A stretch of DNA of 64,000 nucleotides from Sinorhizobium sp. BG8 (GCF_016864555.1 NZ_CP044011.1:604501-668500); one strand, 5' to 3'; shown: positions 29,598 through 40,903, counted from the stretch's first letter. The notes: generated by a model not told the origin, from the sequence alone. Translations and numbers: made by a program.

Positions 29598-32228
29598 ATG
29601 GCAACCGAACGTTACAATCCGCGCGATGCCGAGCCCCGCTGGCAGGCAAAATGGAACGACGAAGACGTCTTTCTGACGAAGAACGAAGACCCGCGGGACA
29701 AATATTATGTGCTCGAGATGTTCCCGTATCCCTCGGGCCGAATCCACATGGGCCATGTGCGCAACTATGCGATGGGGGATGTCGTAGCCCGCTACAAGCG
29801 TGCGCGCGGCTATAACGTGCTTCATCCGATGGGCTGGGATGCGTTCGGCATGCCGGCGGAAAACGCCGCCATGGAACGCGGCGTCCACCCCGCCTCCTGG
29901 ACATACCAAAACATCGCCTCCATGAAGTCCCAGCTGAAGGCGATGGGATTGTCGCTCGACTGGTCCCGCGAATTCGCAACCTGCGATGTGGAGTACTACC
30001 AGCGTCAACAGCACCTCTTTCTCGACTTCCTTGAGAAGGGCCTGGTCTACCGCAAGCAGTCCAAGGTCAACTGGGACCCGGTCGACAACACCGTGCTCGC
30101 CAACGAGCAGGTGATCGACGGACGGGGCTGGAGATCCGGCGCACTCGTCGAGCAGCGTGAACTGACGCAGTGGTTCTTCAAGATCACCGATTTCAGCCAG
30201 GATCTGCTCGAATCCCTCAACGGTCTCGATCAGTGGCCTGAAAAGGTTCGGCTGATGCAGAAGAACTGGATCGGTAGATCTGAGGGCATGCTGCTTCGCT
30301 GGGAAATTTCCGAGGATGCGAGTCTCACGGCAGAGAAGGAAGTAACGGTCTACACGACGCGGCCCGACACGCTTTTTGGTGCGTCGTTCCTGGCAATCGC
30401 GGCCGATCACCCGCTGGCGCGGGATGCGGCCGCCAAGAACGCTGCAATTGAGGCCTTCTGCGAGGAAACCCGCCGCGCCGGAACCTCTCTCGCCGCTCTC
30501 GAGACGGCTGAAAAGAAAGGTATCGACACCGGCATCCGGGTGCGTCATCCGCTTGACGCTGACTGGGAGCTTCCGGTCTATATCGCGAATTTCGTGCTGA
30601 TGGACTACGGCACGGGCGCCATCTTCGGCTGCCCTTCCGGCGACCAGCGCGACCTCGACTTCGCCCGCAAGTACGATCTGCCGGTTACGCCTGTCGTCAT
30701 GCCCGAAGGTACGGATCAATCGACCTTCTCTATCGGCGACGAAGCCTATGTGGGCGACGGCGTGATGATAAATTCGCGCTTCCTCGACGGTCTTTCGACC
30801 TCGGCCGCGTTCGACGCGGTGGCTGAAAAGCTCGGTTCGACCCTCCTCGGCAACAAGCCGCAAGGCGAGCGGACCGTGAACTTCCGCCTGCGCGACTGGG
30901 GGATCTCCCGTCAGCGCTATTGGGGCTGCCCCATACCGGTCATTCATTGCGAGGACTGCGGCGTGGTTCCCGTGCCGAAGGCGGACCTGCCGGTCAAGCT
31001 GCCTGACGATGTCACGTTCGACAAGCCCGGCAATCCGCTCGACCGTCACCCGACCTGGCGCAATGTCGCCTGCCCGCACTGCGCGAAGCCCGCCCGGCGC
31101 GAGACCGACACGATGGACACATTTGTTGATTCGTCCTGGTATTTCGCGCGGTTCACTGCACCCTGGGAAGACCAGCCGACGGATCCCGCGGCGGCAAACA
31201 GCTGGTTGCCGGTGGACCAGTATATCGGCGGCATCGAGCACGCCATTCTGCACCTTCTCTATTCGCGCTTCTTCACCCGCGCGATGCAGGTCGCCGGTCA
31301 CGTCGATCTCAAGGAGCCCTTCAAGGGACTGTTCACTCAGGGAATGGTCGTCCACGAGACCTACAGCCGCGGCTCTGGCGCCAAGCGTGAGTGGGTGACG
31401 CCGGCCGAGATCCGCATAGAGGAGCTCGACGGAAAGCGTCGCGCCGTGCATCTGGAAACCGGTGAGGAGATCGCGATCGGTTCGATCGAGAAGATGTCCA
31501 AATCGAAGAAGAATGTCGTCGATCCGGACGACATCATTGCCTCTTATGGCGCTGATACCGCGCGCTTCTTCGTTCTCTCGGATTCACCGCCCGATCGCGA
31601 CGTGATTTGGTCCGAGGCAGGTGTGGAGGGCGCACATCGCTTTGTCCAGCGCGTTTGGCGTCTGCTCAGCGAGGCCGCGCCTTCGCTCCGCGGCGTCGAG
31701 GCGCAGACGGGCGGGAGTGACGAGGCGTTGCAGGTCTCCCAGCTCGCTCACAAGACGCTGAAGGCCGTTCAGGTCGACTACGACAAGCTCGCCTTCAACA
31801 AGGCTGTGGCCCGCATCTACGAATTCGTGAACGGACTGGCGGCCCCGCTTGCCAAGGCAGCGTCCGGCTCGGCGACGCCAGAGCTCAACGGAGCACTGCG
31901 CGATGCGGCCGAGATCCTGATCGCCACCATCGCACCGATAATGCCGCATCTGGCAGAAGAGTGCTGGCGCGAAATTGGCGGCAGTGGCCTCGTCGCAACC
32001 GCAAGCTGGCCCCGTTACAGCGAGGCTCTTGTTGCGGAAAACGAAATGACGCTGCCCGTGCAGATCAATGGCAAGAAGCGCGGCGATTTGACAATCGCCC
32101 GCGACGCAGATCAGACTGCCGTCGAGAACGCTGTACTCGCCCTTGAAGCCGTCCAGGCCGTGCTTGGAGGGCAACGCCCGAAAAAGATAATCGTGGTTCC
32201 CCAGAGGATCGTGAATGTTGTTGTCTGA
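29598..32228 (+). CDS. leuS: leucyl-tRNA synthetase
   Basis: 876 residues from ATG 29598 ([15 protein letters not shown]); an upstream in-frame ATG is not supported by homology. Class I features: HMGH in [14 protein letters not shown] (about 41-54), the large CP1 editing insertion, and KMSKS at about 632-636. It charges tRNA-Leu and edits misacylated products. The gene overlaps lptE by 14 bases, and lptE is followed after 9 bases by holA, so leuS-lptE-holA is an operon, as in many alphaproteobacteria. Confidence 0.97.
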   Translation: MATERYNPRDAEPRWQAKWNDEDVFLTKNEDPRDKYYVLEMFPYPSGRIHMGHVRNYAMGDVVARYKRARGYNVLHPMGWDAFGMPAENAAMERGVHPASWTYQNIASMKSQLKAMGLSLDWSREFATCDVEYYQRQQHLFLDFLEKGLVYRKQSKVNWDPVDNTVLANEQVIDGRGWRSGALVEQRELTQWFFKITDFSQDLLESLNGLDQWPEKVRLMQKNWIGRSEGMLLRWEISEDASLTAEKEVTVYTTRPDTLFGASFLAIAADHPLARDAAAKNAAIEAFCEETRRAGTSLAALETAEKKGIDTGIRVRHPLDADWELPVYIANFVLMDYGTGAIFGCPSGDQRDLDFARKYDLPVTPVVMPEGTDQSTFSIGDEAYVGDGVMINSRFLDGLSTSAAFDAVAEKLGSTLLGNKPQGERTVNFRLRDWGISRQRYWGCPIPVIHCEDCGVVPVPKADLPVKLPDDVTFDKPGNPLDRHPTWRNVACPHCAKPARRETDTMDTFVDSSWYFARFTAPWEDQPTDPAAANSWLPVDQYIGGIEHAILHLLYSRFFTRAMQVAGHVDLKEPFKGLFTQGMVVHETYSRGSGAKREWVTPAEIRIEELDGKRRAVHLETGEEIAIGSIEKMSKSKKNVVDPDDIIASYGADTARFFVLSDSPPDRDVIWSEAGVEGAHRFVQRVWRLLSEAAPSLRGVEAQTGGSDEALQVSQLAHKTLKAVQVDYDKLAFNKAVARIYEFVNGLAAPLAKAASGSATPELNGALRDAAEILIATIAPIMPHLAEECWREIGGSGLVATASWPRYSEALVAENEMTLPVQINGKKRGDLTIARDADQTAVENAVLALEAVQAVLGGQRPKKIIVVPQRIVNVVV

Positions 32229-32736
32229 CGGATCGAAAACGACCCGCGCCCTGAAGATCGGTGCAACCCTCCTTCTGCTGGGCGTCATTTCCGGATGTCA
32301 GGTCCGTCCGCTTTACTCCGACGGCTCCGGAATGCAGGAGGTTCTTGCTTCCATCGAGATTTCGGAAGCCGACGATCGAGTCGAGCAGAAGGTCAGGAAC
32401 AGCCTGATATTCCTGCTCGGCGGCGGTTCTGGCGAGCCTGCCAACCCGCAATACCGCATGGAGATGAATGTCTCGGTGCGCGATATCGGCGTGCTGCTGG
32501 ACCCCAAGGATGACAGTCCTCGCGCTGGGCGCATCGTCGTTTCCGCGGACTACAACCTTGCCAAGGCGGACACTGGTGAGACGGTCCGGTCGGGTAGGCG
32601 TTCTGCTGTCGCGCTCGTCGATTTCCCGGTGCAGGAATTTGCGAAGCTTCGAGCGACTCGTGACGCCCAGGATCGGGCAGCACGGGAACTCGCTGAGCTG
32701 ATCAGGGCCGATATCGCCGCCGCATTGGCGAAGTAG
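32215..32736 (+). CDS. lptE: LPS assembly lipoprotein LptE
   Basis: 173 residues. Lipoprotein signal with lipobox VISGC (Cys28), followed by QVRPLYS, the typical start of rhizobial LptE. It plugs the LptD barrel in the outer membrane and assists LPS insertion. The mature protein has the mixed alpha/beta pattern expected ([26 protein letters not shown]). The ATG lies inside the leuS end, so translation is coupled. Position between leuS and holA supports the call, since primary sequence conservation in this family is low. Confidence 0.88.
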   Translation: MLLSDGSKTTRALKIGATLLLLGVISGCQVRPLYSDGSGMQEVLASIEISEADDRVEQKVRNSLIFLLGGGSGEPANPQYRMEMNVSVRDIGVLLDPKDDSPRAGRIVVSADYNLAKADTGETVRSGRRSAVALVDFPVQEFAKLRATRDAQDRAARELAELIRADIAAALAK

Positions 32737-32745
32737 TATCCCGCC

Positions 32746-33780
32746 ATGGTCGACATCAAGTCGCACGAGTTCGAGGGTTTTCTCCAGAAGTCGGCGCAGA
32801 CCTATCGTCTGTTCGTGGTCTACGGACCGGATCGCGGGATGGTTTCCGAGAGGGCAGGGCTGCTGGCAAAAGGCACGGGCGTAGCGCTCGACGACCCGTT
32901 CTCGGTCATCAAGCTCGACGTGTCGGATATCGCGTCCGATCCCGGACGGTTGATGGACGAGGCGAATGCGCTTGGTCTGTTCGGCGGCAAGCGGCTGGTG
33001 TGGGTACGCGGAACCGCGAACGAAAAACCGCTCGTGCAGGCCATGGAGGCTCTCGCCGACAAGCCGCCCCCCGACTGCACGATCATCGTAGAAGCCGGCG
33101 ACCTCAAGAAGGGTGCGGGCCTCCGCAAACTCGCCGAAACCTCCCGCCAGGTCGCAGCGATTCCGTGCTATGCGGATGACGGCCGGGCACTCAACACACT
33201 GATTGACCAGGAACTTTCGGCTGAGAACCTCAGGCTATCACCGGCGGCCAGGCTGCGCCTTGTCGAATCGCTCGGCGGCGATCGCCTGGCGTCGCGAAAC
33301 GAGATCCGCAAACTGGTACTCTACTGCCGCGGCATGGCGACGATCGAGGAAGAAGACGTACTGGCTGCGGTCGGGGACGCAAGCGCGATTTCCACGGATG
33401 ACGCGGTCGACGCGATTCTGAAAGGTGACAAGGCCGCCTTCATCCAGTCCATGCAGAAGATCGTCGCATCCAAGACGCCGATCTTTCTCGTCCTGCAGGG
33501 ATGCTTGCGGACGTTTCAGTTGCTGGACTTGATGCGGTCGGAAATGGATGAGAAACGTCTTCCAGCGCCGCAGGTTGTCGCAACGTTGGGCCGCCACCTT
33601 CATTTCCGACGCAAACCGGTCATCGAGAACGCACTGAAGATTTGGTCGACCTCTGCCATTCGCCGGGAGGCGCAGCGTTTGCAGGCCGCAATTCTGCAAA
33701 GTCGCCAGAAAGCAACGATCGAGGACACCGTCGCCATCCACACCTTGCTGGCGACGGTTCTGCAATCTGCACGCAAATAA
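32746..33780 (+). CDS. holA: DNA polymerase III subunit delta
   Basis: 344 residues. The N-terminal AAA-like domain shows FVVYGPDRGMVSERA (about 22-36) and later GKRLVWVRG and DCTIIVEAGDLKKG, all typical of the delta clamp-loader subunit, which opens the sliding clamp but lacks ATPase motifs. The C-terminal collar domain is present. It is the last gene of the leuS-lptE-holA operon and converges on parB with a 27-base gap. Confidence 0.92.
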   Translation: MVDIKSHEFEGFLQKSAQTYRLFVVYGPDRGMVSERAGLLAKGTGVALDDPFSVIKLDVSDIASDPGRLMDEANALGLFGGKRLVWVRGTANEKPLVQAMEALADKPPPDCTIIVEAGDLKKGAGLRKLAETSRQVAAIPCYADDGRALNTLIDQELSAENLRLSPAARLRLVESLGGDRLASRNEIRKLVLYCRGMATIEEEDVLAAVGDASAISTDDAVDAILKGDKAAFIQSMQKIVASKTPIFLVLQGCLRTFQLLDLMRSEMDEKRLPAPQVVATLGRHLHFRRKPVIENALKIWSTSAIRREAQRLQAAILQSRQKATIEDTVAIHTLLATVLQSARK

Positions 33781-33807
33781 CGGCTGAATCCGGCTAATAA
33801 TCTACGA

Positions 33808-34695
33808 TTAGCGTCGTTCCAGCAACCGGCAGATTTCTTCCAGCTGCTCGAGCGTTTTGTAGGAAATCCGAAGCTGCCCACCCGTGCCCTTATGGTTCAC
33901 CGTAACCTGTAGGCCGAGGCTATCCGACAGCGTCCGCTCGAGCGCAACAGTATCAGCGTCCTTCTCCTCCTTGCGATGCGCTTCAGCACCACCCGGATTG
34001 GATTGAGCCTTGATGTCGTTCTGCGCAAGCCTCTCAGCGTCACGAACGGACATGCCCTTTGCCACAATGGAACGGGCAAGGGCTACGGGATCCGAGGTCG
34101 GAATGAGGGCCCGCGCGTGACCTGCCGAGAGAGACCCAGACGCGAGCATGTCCCGCACCGGTTCCGGCAGCTTGAGCAGACGAAGGCTGTTGGCGACATG
34201 ACTGCGGCTCTTGCCGATAATTTCGCCTAGGTCGTTCTGCGTATACCCATGTTCCGCAATCAGCTGATCATACCCCATCGCCTCCTCGAGCGGGTTGAGG
34301 TCCGAACGCTGCACGTTCTCAACGATAGCAATTTCAAGCGCCGTACGATCGTCAACGTCCCGCACGATCACTGGAATTTCAACGAAGCCAGCGAGCTGCG
34401 CCGCGCGCCAGCGCCGTTCACCGGCGATGATCTCGAAGCGATCCTGCGCAATAGTGCGAACGACAACAGGCTGAACGATCCCATGTTGTCGGATGGAGGA
34501 AGCGAGGTCCTGCAGCTCGGATTCATCGAAGTAGCGCCGCGGATTGCGCGGGTTGCGGCCGACAAATTCGATCGGCACCTGACGATCCGGGTTTACGGCC
34601 GAGGGCGCAACCCCTTGCTGGACCGGCTGGTCCATCTCTCCGATCAAGGCTGCAAGGCCGCGGCCGAGCCGTCGTTTCGAGTTGTCATCATTCAT
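33808..34695 (-). CDS. parB: chromosome partitioning protein ParB
   Basis: 295 residues. The N-terminal RRLGRGLAALIGE (8-20) is the ParA-contact region. The CTP-binding motifs GERRWRA (92-98) and ENVQR (126-130) are intact, and the helix-turn-helix TQNDLGEIIGKSRSHVANSL (152-171) reads parS. A C-terminal dimerisation region ends the protein. ParB loads at parS, spreads as a CTP clamp and organises the origin region. Six parS-like sites in this window are its expected targets. It is 31 bases downstream of parA in one operon. Confidence 0.97.
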   Translation of the reverse strand: MNDDNSKRRLGRGLAALIGEMDQPVQQGVAPSAVNPDRQVPIEFVGRNPRNPRRYFDESELQDLASSIRQHGIVQPVVVRTIAQDRFEIIAGERRWRAAQLAGFVEIPVIVRDVDDRTALEIAIVENVQRSDLNPLEEAMGYDQLIAEHGYTQNDLGEIIGKSRSHVANSLRLLKLPEPVRDMLASGSLSAGHARALIPTSDPVALARSIVAKGMSVRDAERLAQNDIKAQSNPGGAEAHRKEEKDADTVALERTLSDSLGLQVTVNHKGTGGQLRISYKTLEQLEEICRLLERR

Positions 34696-34726
34696 GGTTT
34701 CTACTCACAGTTATACGCCAGAGACG

Positions 34727-35521
34727 TCAGGCCGCTTTTCGAAGACGTTCGCGCTGTATCACTTCCGACGCCAGCTGCAGATAGGCCTGGCTGCCGGCAC
34801 ATTTGAGATCGTACAGAATGGCGGGTTTCCCATAGGAAGGAGCTTCGGATACCCGTACATTTCGAGGAATAAGTGTGTGGTAGACCTTATCGCCCAGATG
34901 CGTGCGGACGTCGCTGACGACCTGCTGGGCAAGGTTGTTCCGCGAGTCGAACATCGTCAGGACGATCCCCTGGATGTCGAGGAGCGGATTGACCGAGCGC
35001 CGCACCTGATCGACCGTTTCCAAAAGCTGGCTCAGGCCTTCGAGCGCAAAGAATTCGCACTGCAATGGAACCAGGACAGAGTGCGCTGCAGCCATGGCGT
35101 TCATCGTGAGAAGATTGAACGAAGGAGGGCAATCGACCAGAACATACGAGTACGCCAGGGCCTCGGCCGTTGCAAGCGCACGCTTCAGGCGAAACACCCG
35201 ATCGCTCTCCTGCGCAATTTCCATTTCGATTCCGAGCAGGTCCATTGTCGACGGAACGATCGAAAGATTGGGGACGGCCGTCTCCAATACGATATCGCCG
35301 ATGCCATGCGTCCCGATCAGGAGATCATAAGACGAGAACTTTCGATCGCGTCGATCGATGCCCAATCCGGTGCTGGCATTCCCCTGCGGATCAAGATCCA
35401 CGATCAAGACGCTCTCGCCGATCGCCGCAAGAGCAGTAGCGAGGTTTATGGCCGTGGTTGTTTTTCCCACTCCACCTTTTTGATTTGCAATTGTGATGAT
35501 CCGGTTCTTCTCGCCTGCCAT
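34727..35521 (-). CDS. parA: chromosome partitioning ATPase ParA
   Basis: 264 residues from ATG 35521; an in-frame GTG four codons earlier (35533) is the alternative. The deviant Walker A motif is KGGVGKTTT (15-23), followed by VDLDPQGNASTGLG. As a chromosomal (non-plasmid) ParA it lacks an N-terminal DNA-binding domain. Its nucleoid-bound ATP dimers pull ParB-parS complexes to the poles. It follows rsmG by 15 bases in the order mnmG-rsmG-parA-parB, the conserved origin cluster. Confidence 0.97.
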   Translation of the reverse strand: MAGEKNRIITIANQKGGVGKTTTAINLATALAAIGESVLIVDLDPQGNASTGLGIDRRDRKFSSYDLLIGTHGIGDIVLETAVPNLSIVPSTMDLLGIEMEIAQESDRVFRLKRALATAEALAYSYVLVDCPPSFNLLTMNAMAAAHSVLVPLQCEFFALEGLSQLLETVDQVRRSVNPLLDIQGIVLTMFDSRNNLAQQVVSDVRTHLGDKVYHTLIPRNVRVSEAPSYGKPAILYDLKCAGSQAYLQLASEVIQRERLRKAA

Positions 35522-35536
35522 CTCAAGATCCACCAG

Positions 35537-36175
35537 TCACAGAGTATTGCGCGAGAGATTTGATATCTCGAGCACAAGTGAGTCGGGTTCGACGACACTT
35601 GGATGTTTTAACAGATCGAATCGCCAGCAACCAACGGCTTTGTCGATCTCCGATTGGTAATCCCGTCCTTTATGAAAGAAAGCGCGTGTGCTTGGACGGT
35701 CCAGCATCCACGGAGACACGAATTCGAGGAGCATTTGGAGCTCCGCGAGAGCACGAGCCGAGATCGAATCACACTCTGGAATGGCTTTCTGCGCATCCTC
35801 GATCCGAATCGGATGGACTGACGCGCGCGCACCAGTCTCCGCGATCGCCGCCCGAAGAAATGCCGCCTTCTTGTTGTTGCTTTCGACGAGATGTACCCAA
35901 CCGTCGCCGGATTCTGCCAGCATGATTCCAGTTACGATACCTGGAAACCCTCCGCCGCTTCCGAGGTCAATCCATTGTCTTGGCCCAGGCGCCAGCCTGT
36001 AGATCTGGCTACTATCCAGGATATGTCGCTGCCATAGGTCGGGAAGCGTGGATGGAGCTACGAGATTGATCGCCTTGCTCCACTTTCGATGCAGTGCTTC
36101 GAATGCTCTTAACCGTTCTTCTGTTTCACGTGAAACACGCAAACCGTTAGTTGTAGAAGGAGGACTCTTATTCAT
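35537..36175 (-). CDS. rsmG: 16S rRNA (guanine-N7-G527) methyltransferase
   Basis: 212 residues. The SAM-binding loop is [13 protein letters not shown] (about 68-80). It makes m7G527 in 16S rRNA; its loss gives low-level streptomycin resistance. The start ATG overlaps the mnmG stop (ATGA). A canonical parS is embedded in codons 13-18, where it is read as V-S-R-E-T. Length and gene order are typical. Confidence 0.96.
   Translation of the reverse strand: MNKSPPSTTNGLRVSRETEERLRAFEALHRKWSKAINLVAPSTLPDLWQRHILDSSQIYRLAPGPRQWIDLGSGGGFPGIVTGIMLAESGDGWVHLVESNNKKAAFLRAAIAETGARASVHPIRIEDAQKAIPECDSISARALAELQMLLEFVSPWMLDRPSTRAFFHKGRDYQSEIDKAVGCWRFDLLKHPSVVEPDSLVLEISNLSRNTL
36122..36137. promoter_or_regulatory. 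parS site 3 (exact consensus)
   Basis: TGTTTCACGTGAAACA, a perfect 16-bp palindrome identical to the canonical ParB site, within the 5' part of rsmG and 0.6 kb from the start of parA. Confidence 0.95.
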
Positions 36176-38058
36176 TGCAAAGCTGCCATTCCCGGTAGCT
36201 GGGTTGAAGATTCGCGGTCGGTTTTCTTCAGGTGTGCGAGGAGCAGGGATATCGCGGCCGGGGTCATACCCTCGACTTTTGCAGCCTGGGCAACGTTGCT
36301 TGGCCGCAACGCTTCCAATTTCTGAAGCAGTTCATTTGACAAACCGGACATTGATCTGAAGTCAAAGTCATGCGGTATCGTTCTAGCTTCCTCTCGGCGG
36401 ACGACAGCCACATCCGCTGCCTGTCGATCCATATAGACTGCATAGCTCGCCTCGATCTCCACAGCCTCGCGAACACGAGGGGAGGAGTCCAGGAGATTCG
36501 GCCAGATTGCACCCAGCCGTTCGATCGTCATGTTCGGATATGACAAAAGGTCGTATCCGCTTCGCCGCTGCCCGTCCTGGTTGATTTTGAGGTCGTGCCT
36601 GGCCGCTTCAGGTGGCGTGAGCGACACGGCCTTCAGTGTTCGGCGCAAGCGATCCATGTCGTTCTGCCACTGCGTGAACTTTTGGGACCGATCCAACCCA
36701 ACGAGACCAATCCGCTCTCCGACAGGCGTGAGGCGGACATCAGCATTGTCAGCACGCAGGGAAAGCCGATACTCAGCCCGGGACGTAAACATGCGGTATG
36801 GCTCGGTCACACCCCTTGTAGTCAAGTCATCGATCATCACCCCGATATAGCTATCTGTGCGACTGAAGGTGAACGGTGACATGCCCGCGGCTTGCCGCGC
36901 TGCGTTAAGTCCTGCCACAAGACCTTGTGCCGCTGCCTCCTCGTAGCCCGTCGTACCGTTAATCTGACCGGCCAGAAACAGCCCGGGCAGTTTCCGCACT
37001 TCCAAGGCTGCCGTCAGTTCCCGAGGGTCGACATGGTCATACTCGATCGCATAGCCCGGCTGCAGGATTGTCACAGCCTCGAGCCCGGGTATGGTGTGAA
37101 TGAAAGCATCCTGCACCTCCGCCGGTAGCGAGGTCGAAATTCCATTCGGGTACACAGTGTCGTCGTCGAGACCCTCGGGTTCGAGAAAGATCTGGTGACC
37201 ATCACGCTCCCCGAACTTGACGATCTTGTCCTCGATCGACGGACAATACCGCGGACCGACGCCTTCGATCTGTCCGGAGTACATTGCCGATCTCTTGAGG
37301 TTTTCCTCGATGATGCGGTGAGTCGCTGGCACGGTCCGGGTGACGCCGCAATCGATTTGCGGCGTTGTGATGCGATCTGTCATGAAGGAGAAAGGAACAG
37401 GGTCCTCATCGGCGCTCTGCCGTCCGATCGATGCCCAGTCGATGGTCTTGCCGTCCAGTCGCGCCGGGGTACCGGTCTTGAGCCGCGCCAGTTTTATTCC
37501 CAGTCGTTCGAGCGTGGAGGAAAGGCCGGTCGACGGATCTTCTCCTATCCGACCGGCAGGTATCTTACGATCGCCGATGTGGATGAGGCCGCGCAGGAAG
37601 GTGCCGGTCGTTACAACCACGGCGGCGCACTCGATGCGCCTTCCGTCTTTCAGTATCACGGCCGCTATACGTCGATCCGTGCTTTCCACATCGAAAGCAT
37701 CGCCCTCGATAGTGTCGAGGTTCGGATGCGATGTCAGGATCTCTTGCATCGCCTCGCGATAGAGCTTGCGGTCAGCCTGGGTCCGAGGGCCACGAACGGC
37801 TGGCCCTTTTCGCCTATTAAGAAGGCGAAACTGAATTCCCGCCTTGTCGGCGACGCGACCCATAAGCCCGTCCAGCGCATCAACTTCGCGGACGAGATGC
37901 CCCTTGCCCAATCCGCCGATGGCCGGATTGCACGACATCAATCCTATCGTAGATTTCTTGTGCGTCACCAGCGCAGTGCGAGCGCCCAGCCGAGCGGCAG
38001 CCGAAGCGGCCTCGCTTCCGGCGTGTCCGCCGCCAATGACAACGACATCATACTGCAT
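36172..38058 (-). CDS. mnmG: tRNA uridine 5-carboxymethylaminomethyl modification enzyme, FAD subunit
   Basis: 628 residues. The N-terminal Rossmann motif [14 protein letters not shown] (5-18) binds FAD, and the conserved [15 protein letters not shown] follows (38-52). With MnmE it installs the cmnm5 group on U34 of several tRNAs. The C-terminal helical domain that contacts MnmE and tRNA is complete. Downstream rsmG overlaps by 4 bases. Two parS sites lie between this gene and mnmE, 30 and 75 bases upstream of its start. Confidence 0.97.
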   Translation of the reverse strand: MQYDVVVIGGGHAGSEAASAAARLGARTALVTHKKSTIGLMSCNPAIGGLGKGHLVREVDALDGLMGRVADKAGIQFRLLNRRKGPAVRGPRTQADRKLYREAMQEILTSHPNLDTIEGDAFDVESTDRRIAAVILKDGRRIECAAVVVTTGTFLRGLIHIGDRKIPAGRIGEDPSTGLSSTLERLGIKLARLKTGTPARLDGKTIDWASIGRQSADEDPVPFSFMTDRITTPQIDCGVTRTVPATHRIIEENLKRSAMYSGQIEGVGPRYCPSIEDKIVKFGERDGHQIFLEPEGLDDDTVYPNGISTSLPAEVQDAFIHTIPGLEAVTILQPGYAIEYDHVDPRELTAALEVRKLPGLFLAGQINGTTGYEEAAAQGLVAGLNAARQAAGMSPFTFSRTDSYIGVMIDDLTTRGVTEPYRMFTSRAEYRLSLRADNADVRLTPVGERIGLVGLDRSQKFTQWQNDMDRLRRTLKAVSLTPPEAARHDLKINQDGQRRSGYDLLSYPNMTIERLGAIWPNLLDSSPRVREAVEIEASYAVYMDRQAADVAVVRREEARTIPHDFDFRSMSGLSNELLQKLEALRPSNVAQAAKVEGMTPAAISLLLAHLKKTDRESSTQLPGMAALQ

Positions 38059-38087
38059 GACACAGATCTTCCTCTGTTGTGCCCAAA

Positions 38088-38103
38088 CGTTTCACGTGAA
38101 ACG
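38088..38103. promoter_or_regulatory. parS site 4
   Basis: CGTTTCACGTGAAACG, a perfect 16-bp palindrome that differs from the consensus only in the outermost pair. It is intergenic between mnmE and mnmG. Confidence 0.85.
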
Positions 38104-38132
38104 GGACCCTTGACTCGCATTGAGAGCATTGC

Positions 38133-38148
38133 TGTTTCACGTGAATCA
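38133..38148. promoter_or_regulatory. parS-like site 5
   Basis: TGTTTCACGTGAATCA, 15 of 16 to the consensus. It overlaps the mnmE stop codon and lies 29 bases from site 4, forming a close pair. Confidence 0.8.
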
Positions 38149-39468
38149 CTTTCCGATACAGAATTCGGAAAAGATCACGTCCAGCAGGTTCTCTACATCG
38201 GTCGCGCCAGTGATGCGACCAAGCGCTACCGCTGACAGTCGCAGATACTCCGCCTGGATATCGAGACCAAGCGCGTGCGACCCCAACGCATGACCGATGG
38301 CATCAGCCACCTCTTCCAAACATAATCGATGACGTTGCCTGGAAGGTAGGGCGAGAGCTCCAGCTCCGGACAAGTGCGGGAGGTGGCCCCTGATCCGCGA
38401 CAACAGTTCATCGATGCCTTCGCCGGTCCGTGTCGATATCATAACATCGGGGAGATCGTCCAACCATTCCGTATGGCGAAGATCGGCCTTTGTGCCGACG
38501 CGGATGACCGGTCCCGTGTGGCCGGACCTCAATACGTCCCAATCGGTTTCCGGTTCGTCACCAAGCAAAAGCACAAGATTTGCATCATTCATCGCAAGCC
38601 TGGCGCGACGAATACCTTCGCGCTCGACGGGCTCATCGGTGTCGCGAATGCCGGCGGTATCATAGAAGCGCACCGCAAAACCGTTCAGGTCCAGATCCAC
38701 TGTGATCACGTCTCTGGTGGTCCCTGGTATGTCTGTGACGATCGCCACATCGCGCTTGGTCAAATAGTTGAGGAGGCTCGACTTGCCGGCATTCGGTTTG
38801 CCGGCAATGACAATCTTCAGGCCGTCCCGGATGATCTCTCCAATTCCGGTCCCTTCAGCATGCTTCGCGATCTCCTGGCGGAGGGTATCCATATCCTTCC
38901 AAATCGTGTCGGCGACCGAGCCAGGTACGTCATCCTCATCTGCAAAATCGAGCTCGGCTTCGATCATGGCGCGAGCGTGCGTCAGACGCTTTGCCCAGGA
39001 TTCATATAGAGCAGAGAGACCTCCTGCCGCATGCTCCGAAGCGAGCCGCCGCTGCATCTCGGTTTCAGCGACGATGAGATCCGAGAGACCTTCAACTTCG
39101 ATGAGGTCCAGCTTCCCATTGTGAAAGGCCCGTCGGGTGAACTCACCCGCCTCGGCTTGGCGAAGACCCGATTCAGAAAGCGTTCTCAACACGCTGGCAA
39201 CGACCGCCCTGCCGCCGTGAATCTGAAGTTCTCCGCAATCCTCTCCTGTGAAAGAGGCTGGCGCCGGAAAATATAGCGCGAGGCCCGTATCGAGTTGCTC
39301 TCCATTTCGGTTCCGAATCGGACGGAGGCCGGCTACACGTGGAGCCGGCACAGGTCCACACAATTCTCCGAGCACGGCGAAGCACTGCGGCCCGCTGATG
39401 CGAATGACCGCAACGCCCGAAGGAAGCCCGCCACTGGAAAGGGCAAAGATAGTATCCGAGCTTGTCAT
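38146..39468 (-). CDS. mnmE: tRNA modification GTPase MnmE
   Basis: 440 residues from ATG 39468 (MTSSDTIFALSSG); the frame extends upstream but the extension is not homologous. The N-terminal tetrahydrofolate-binding domain is followed by a helical domain with an inserted G domain: P-loop GKPNAGKSS, DIPGTTRD, DTAGIRDTD and a TKAD specificity motif. The C-terminus ends FCIGK, the catalytic CxGK tail. Works with MnmG, encoded downstream on the same strand. Confidence 0.96.
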   Translation of the reverse strand: MTSSDTIFALSSGGLPSGVAVIRISGPQCFAVLGELCGPVPAPRVAGLRPIRNRNGEQLDTGLALYFPAPASFTGEDCGELQIHGGRAVVASVLRTLSESGLRQAEAGEFTRRAFHNGKLDLIEVEGLSDLIVAETEMQRRLASEHAAGGLSALYESWAKRLTHARAMIEAELDFADEDDVPGSVADTIWKDMDTLRQEIAKHAEGTGIGEIIRDGLKIVIAGKPNAGKSSLLNYLTKRDVAIVTDIPGTTRDVITVDLDLNGFAVRFYDTAGIRDTDEPVEREGIRRARLAMNDANLVLLLGDEPETDWDVLRSGHTGPVIRVGTKADLRHTEWLDDLPDVMISTRTGEGIDELLSRIRGHLPHLSGAGALALPSRQRHRLCLEEVADAIGHALGSHALGLDIQAEYLRLSAVALGRITGATDVENLLDVIFSEFCIGK

Positions 39469-39579
39469 GTGAGTATCCGGAAGCGTGGCCACAATAGGGG
39501 GCATCTGAACGCAGGAAGCGGCGTCATATCGCATCATTGCTTGCAGATCCAGATTGAATCCGCGAGACACTTCACGCAA

Positions 39580-39605
39580 AAAGGCCCGGTTACTGCCGGG
39601 CCTTT
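39580..39605 (-). terminator. intrinsic terminator of rho
   Basis: AAAGGCCCGG ... CCGGGCCTTT; reading the minus strand, the stem is followed by a run of T. It lies 33 bases past the rho stop. Confidence 0.85.
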
Positions 39606-39637
39606 GTCTATGCTAAAAGTGAATCCGGCTAACGGAC

Positions 39638-40903
39638 TTACGTATTCATTGAGTCGAAGAAGTCGGAATTGTTCTTCGTCTGCTTGAGTTTGTCGATCAG
39701 GAACTCGATTGCATCGGTCGTTCCCATCGGGGCAAGAATCCGGCGAAGGACAAAGATCTTCTGAAGGTCCTGGCGCGGAACGAGCAGGTCTTCTTTACGC
39801 GTGCCGGACTTGAGAATGTCCATGGCAGGGAAGATGCGCTTGTCTGCCACCTTCCGGTCCAGCACGATTTCCGAGTTGCCGGTTCCCTTGAATTCTTCGA
39901 AGATGACTTCGTCCATGCGGCTGCCGGTATCGATCAGCGCCGTAGCGATAATTGTGAGAGAGCCACCTTCCTCGATGTTACGGGCCGCACCGAAGAACCG
40001 CTTGGGCCTCTGAAGGGCGTTCGCATCGACACCACCCGTCAGAACCTTACCCGATGAGGGGACAACCGTGTTGTAGGCGCGTCCGAGGCGCGTGATCGAG
40101 TCGAGCAGGATGACGACGTCGCGCCCATGTTCGACCAGGCGCTTGGCCTTCTCGATGACCATTTCGGCCACCTGGACGTGCCGCGTAGCCGGCTCGTCGA
40201 ACGTCGAGGAGACGACCTCGCCCTTCACGGAGCGCTGCATGTCCGTGACTTCTTCCGGACGCTCGTCGATCAGGAGAACGATGAGATAACATTCCGGATG
40301 GTTGGCGGTGATGGAATGGGCGATGTTCTGCAAGAGAACGGTCTTACCGGTGCGGGGCGGTGCGACGATCAAGCCACGCTGGCCCTTGCCCAACGGCGCA
40401 ACGAGATCGATGACCCGCGGCGACAGATCCTTCGACGTCGGGATCTCCAGCTCCATCTTGAAGCGTTCGTTCGGATAGAGCGGCGTCAGATTGTCGAAAT
40501 GAACCTTGTGGCGGATCTTCTCCGGATCATCGAAGTTAATCGTGTTGACCTTCAGGAGCGCAAAGTAACGTTCGCCTTCCTTCGGTCCACGGATCGGACC
40601 TTCGACAGTGTCGCCGGTCTTCAGCGAGAAGCGCCGGATCTGCGATGGAGAAATGTAGATGTCATCCGGACCCGGAAGATAATTCGCATTGGCCGAACGG
40701 AGGAACCCAAAACCATCCTGCAGGACTTCGACGACGCCTTCTCCGATGATCTCGATATCCTGGCTGGCGAGCATCTTCAGGATCGCAAACATGAGTTCCT
40801 GCTTGCGCATTGTGCTCGCGTTTTCGACCTCGAGCGATTCAGCAAATGCCAGGAGATCGGTCGGAGTCTTGTTCTTGAGGTCTTGTAGCTTCATTTCAGC
40901 CAT
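39638..40903 (-). CDS. rho: transcription termination factor Rho
   Basis: 421 residues from ATG 40903, the usual length. It has an N-terminal helix bundle ([17 protein letters not shown]), an OB-fold RNA-binding site with DGFGFLRS, Walker [12 protein letters not shown], the [12 protein letters not shown] segment and the Q/R-loops ([11 protein letters not shown]). The hexameric RNA helicase terminates untranslated transcripts. A 193-base gap with a GNRA-type hairpin separates it from hemJ upstream. Confidence 0.97.
   Translation of the reverse strand: MAEMKLQDLKNKTPTDLLAFAESLEVENASTMRKQELMFAILKMLASQDIEIIGEGVVEVLQDGFGFLRSANANYLPGPDDIYISPSQIRRFSLKTGDTVEGPIRGPKEGERYFALLKVNTINFDDPEKIRHKVHFDNLTPLYPNERFKMELEIPTSKDLSPRVIDLVAPLGKGQRGLIVAPPRTGKTVLLQNIAHSITANHPECYLIVLLIDERPEEVTDMQRSVKGEVVSSTFDEPATRHVQVAEMVIEKAKRLVEHGRDVVILLDSITRLGRAYNTVVPSSGKVLTGGVDANALQRPKRFFGAARNIEEGGSLTIIATALIDTGSRMDEVIFEEFKGTGNSEIVLDRKVADKRIFPAMDILKSGTRKEDLLVPRQDLQKIFVLRRILAPMGTTDAIEFLIDKLKQTKNNSDFFDSMNT

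Noticed and set aside
29160-31451. Long minus-strand open frame (over 700 codons) opposite leuS and yggS
   Set aside because: It is antisense to the well-supported leuS; high-GC genomes produce such shadow frames through codon bias.
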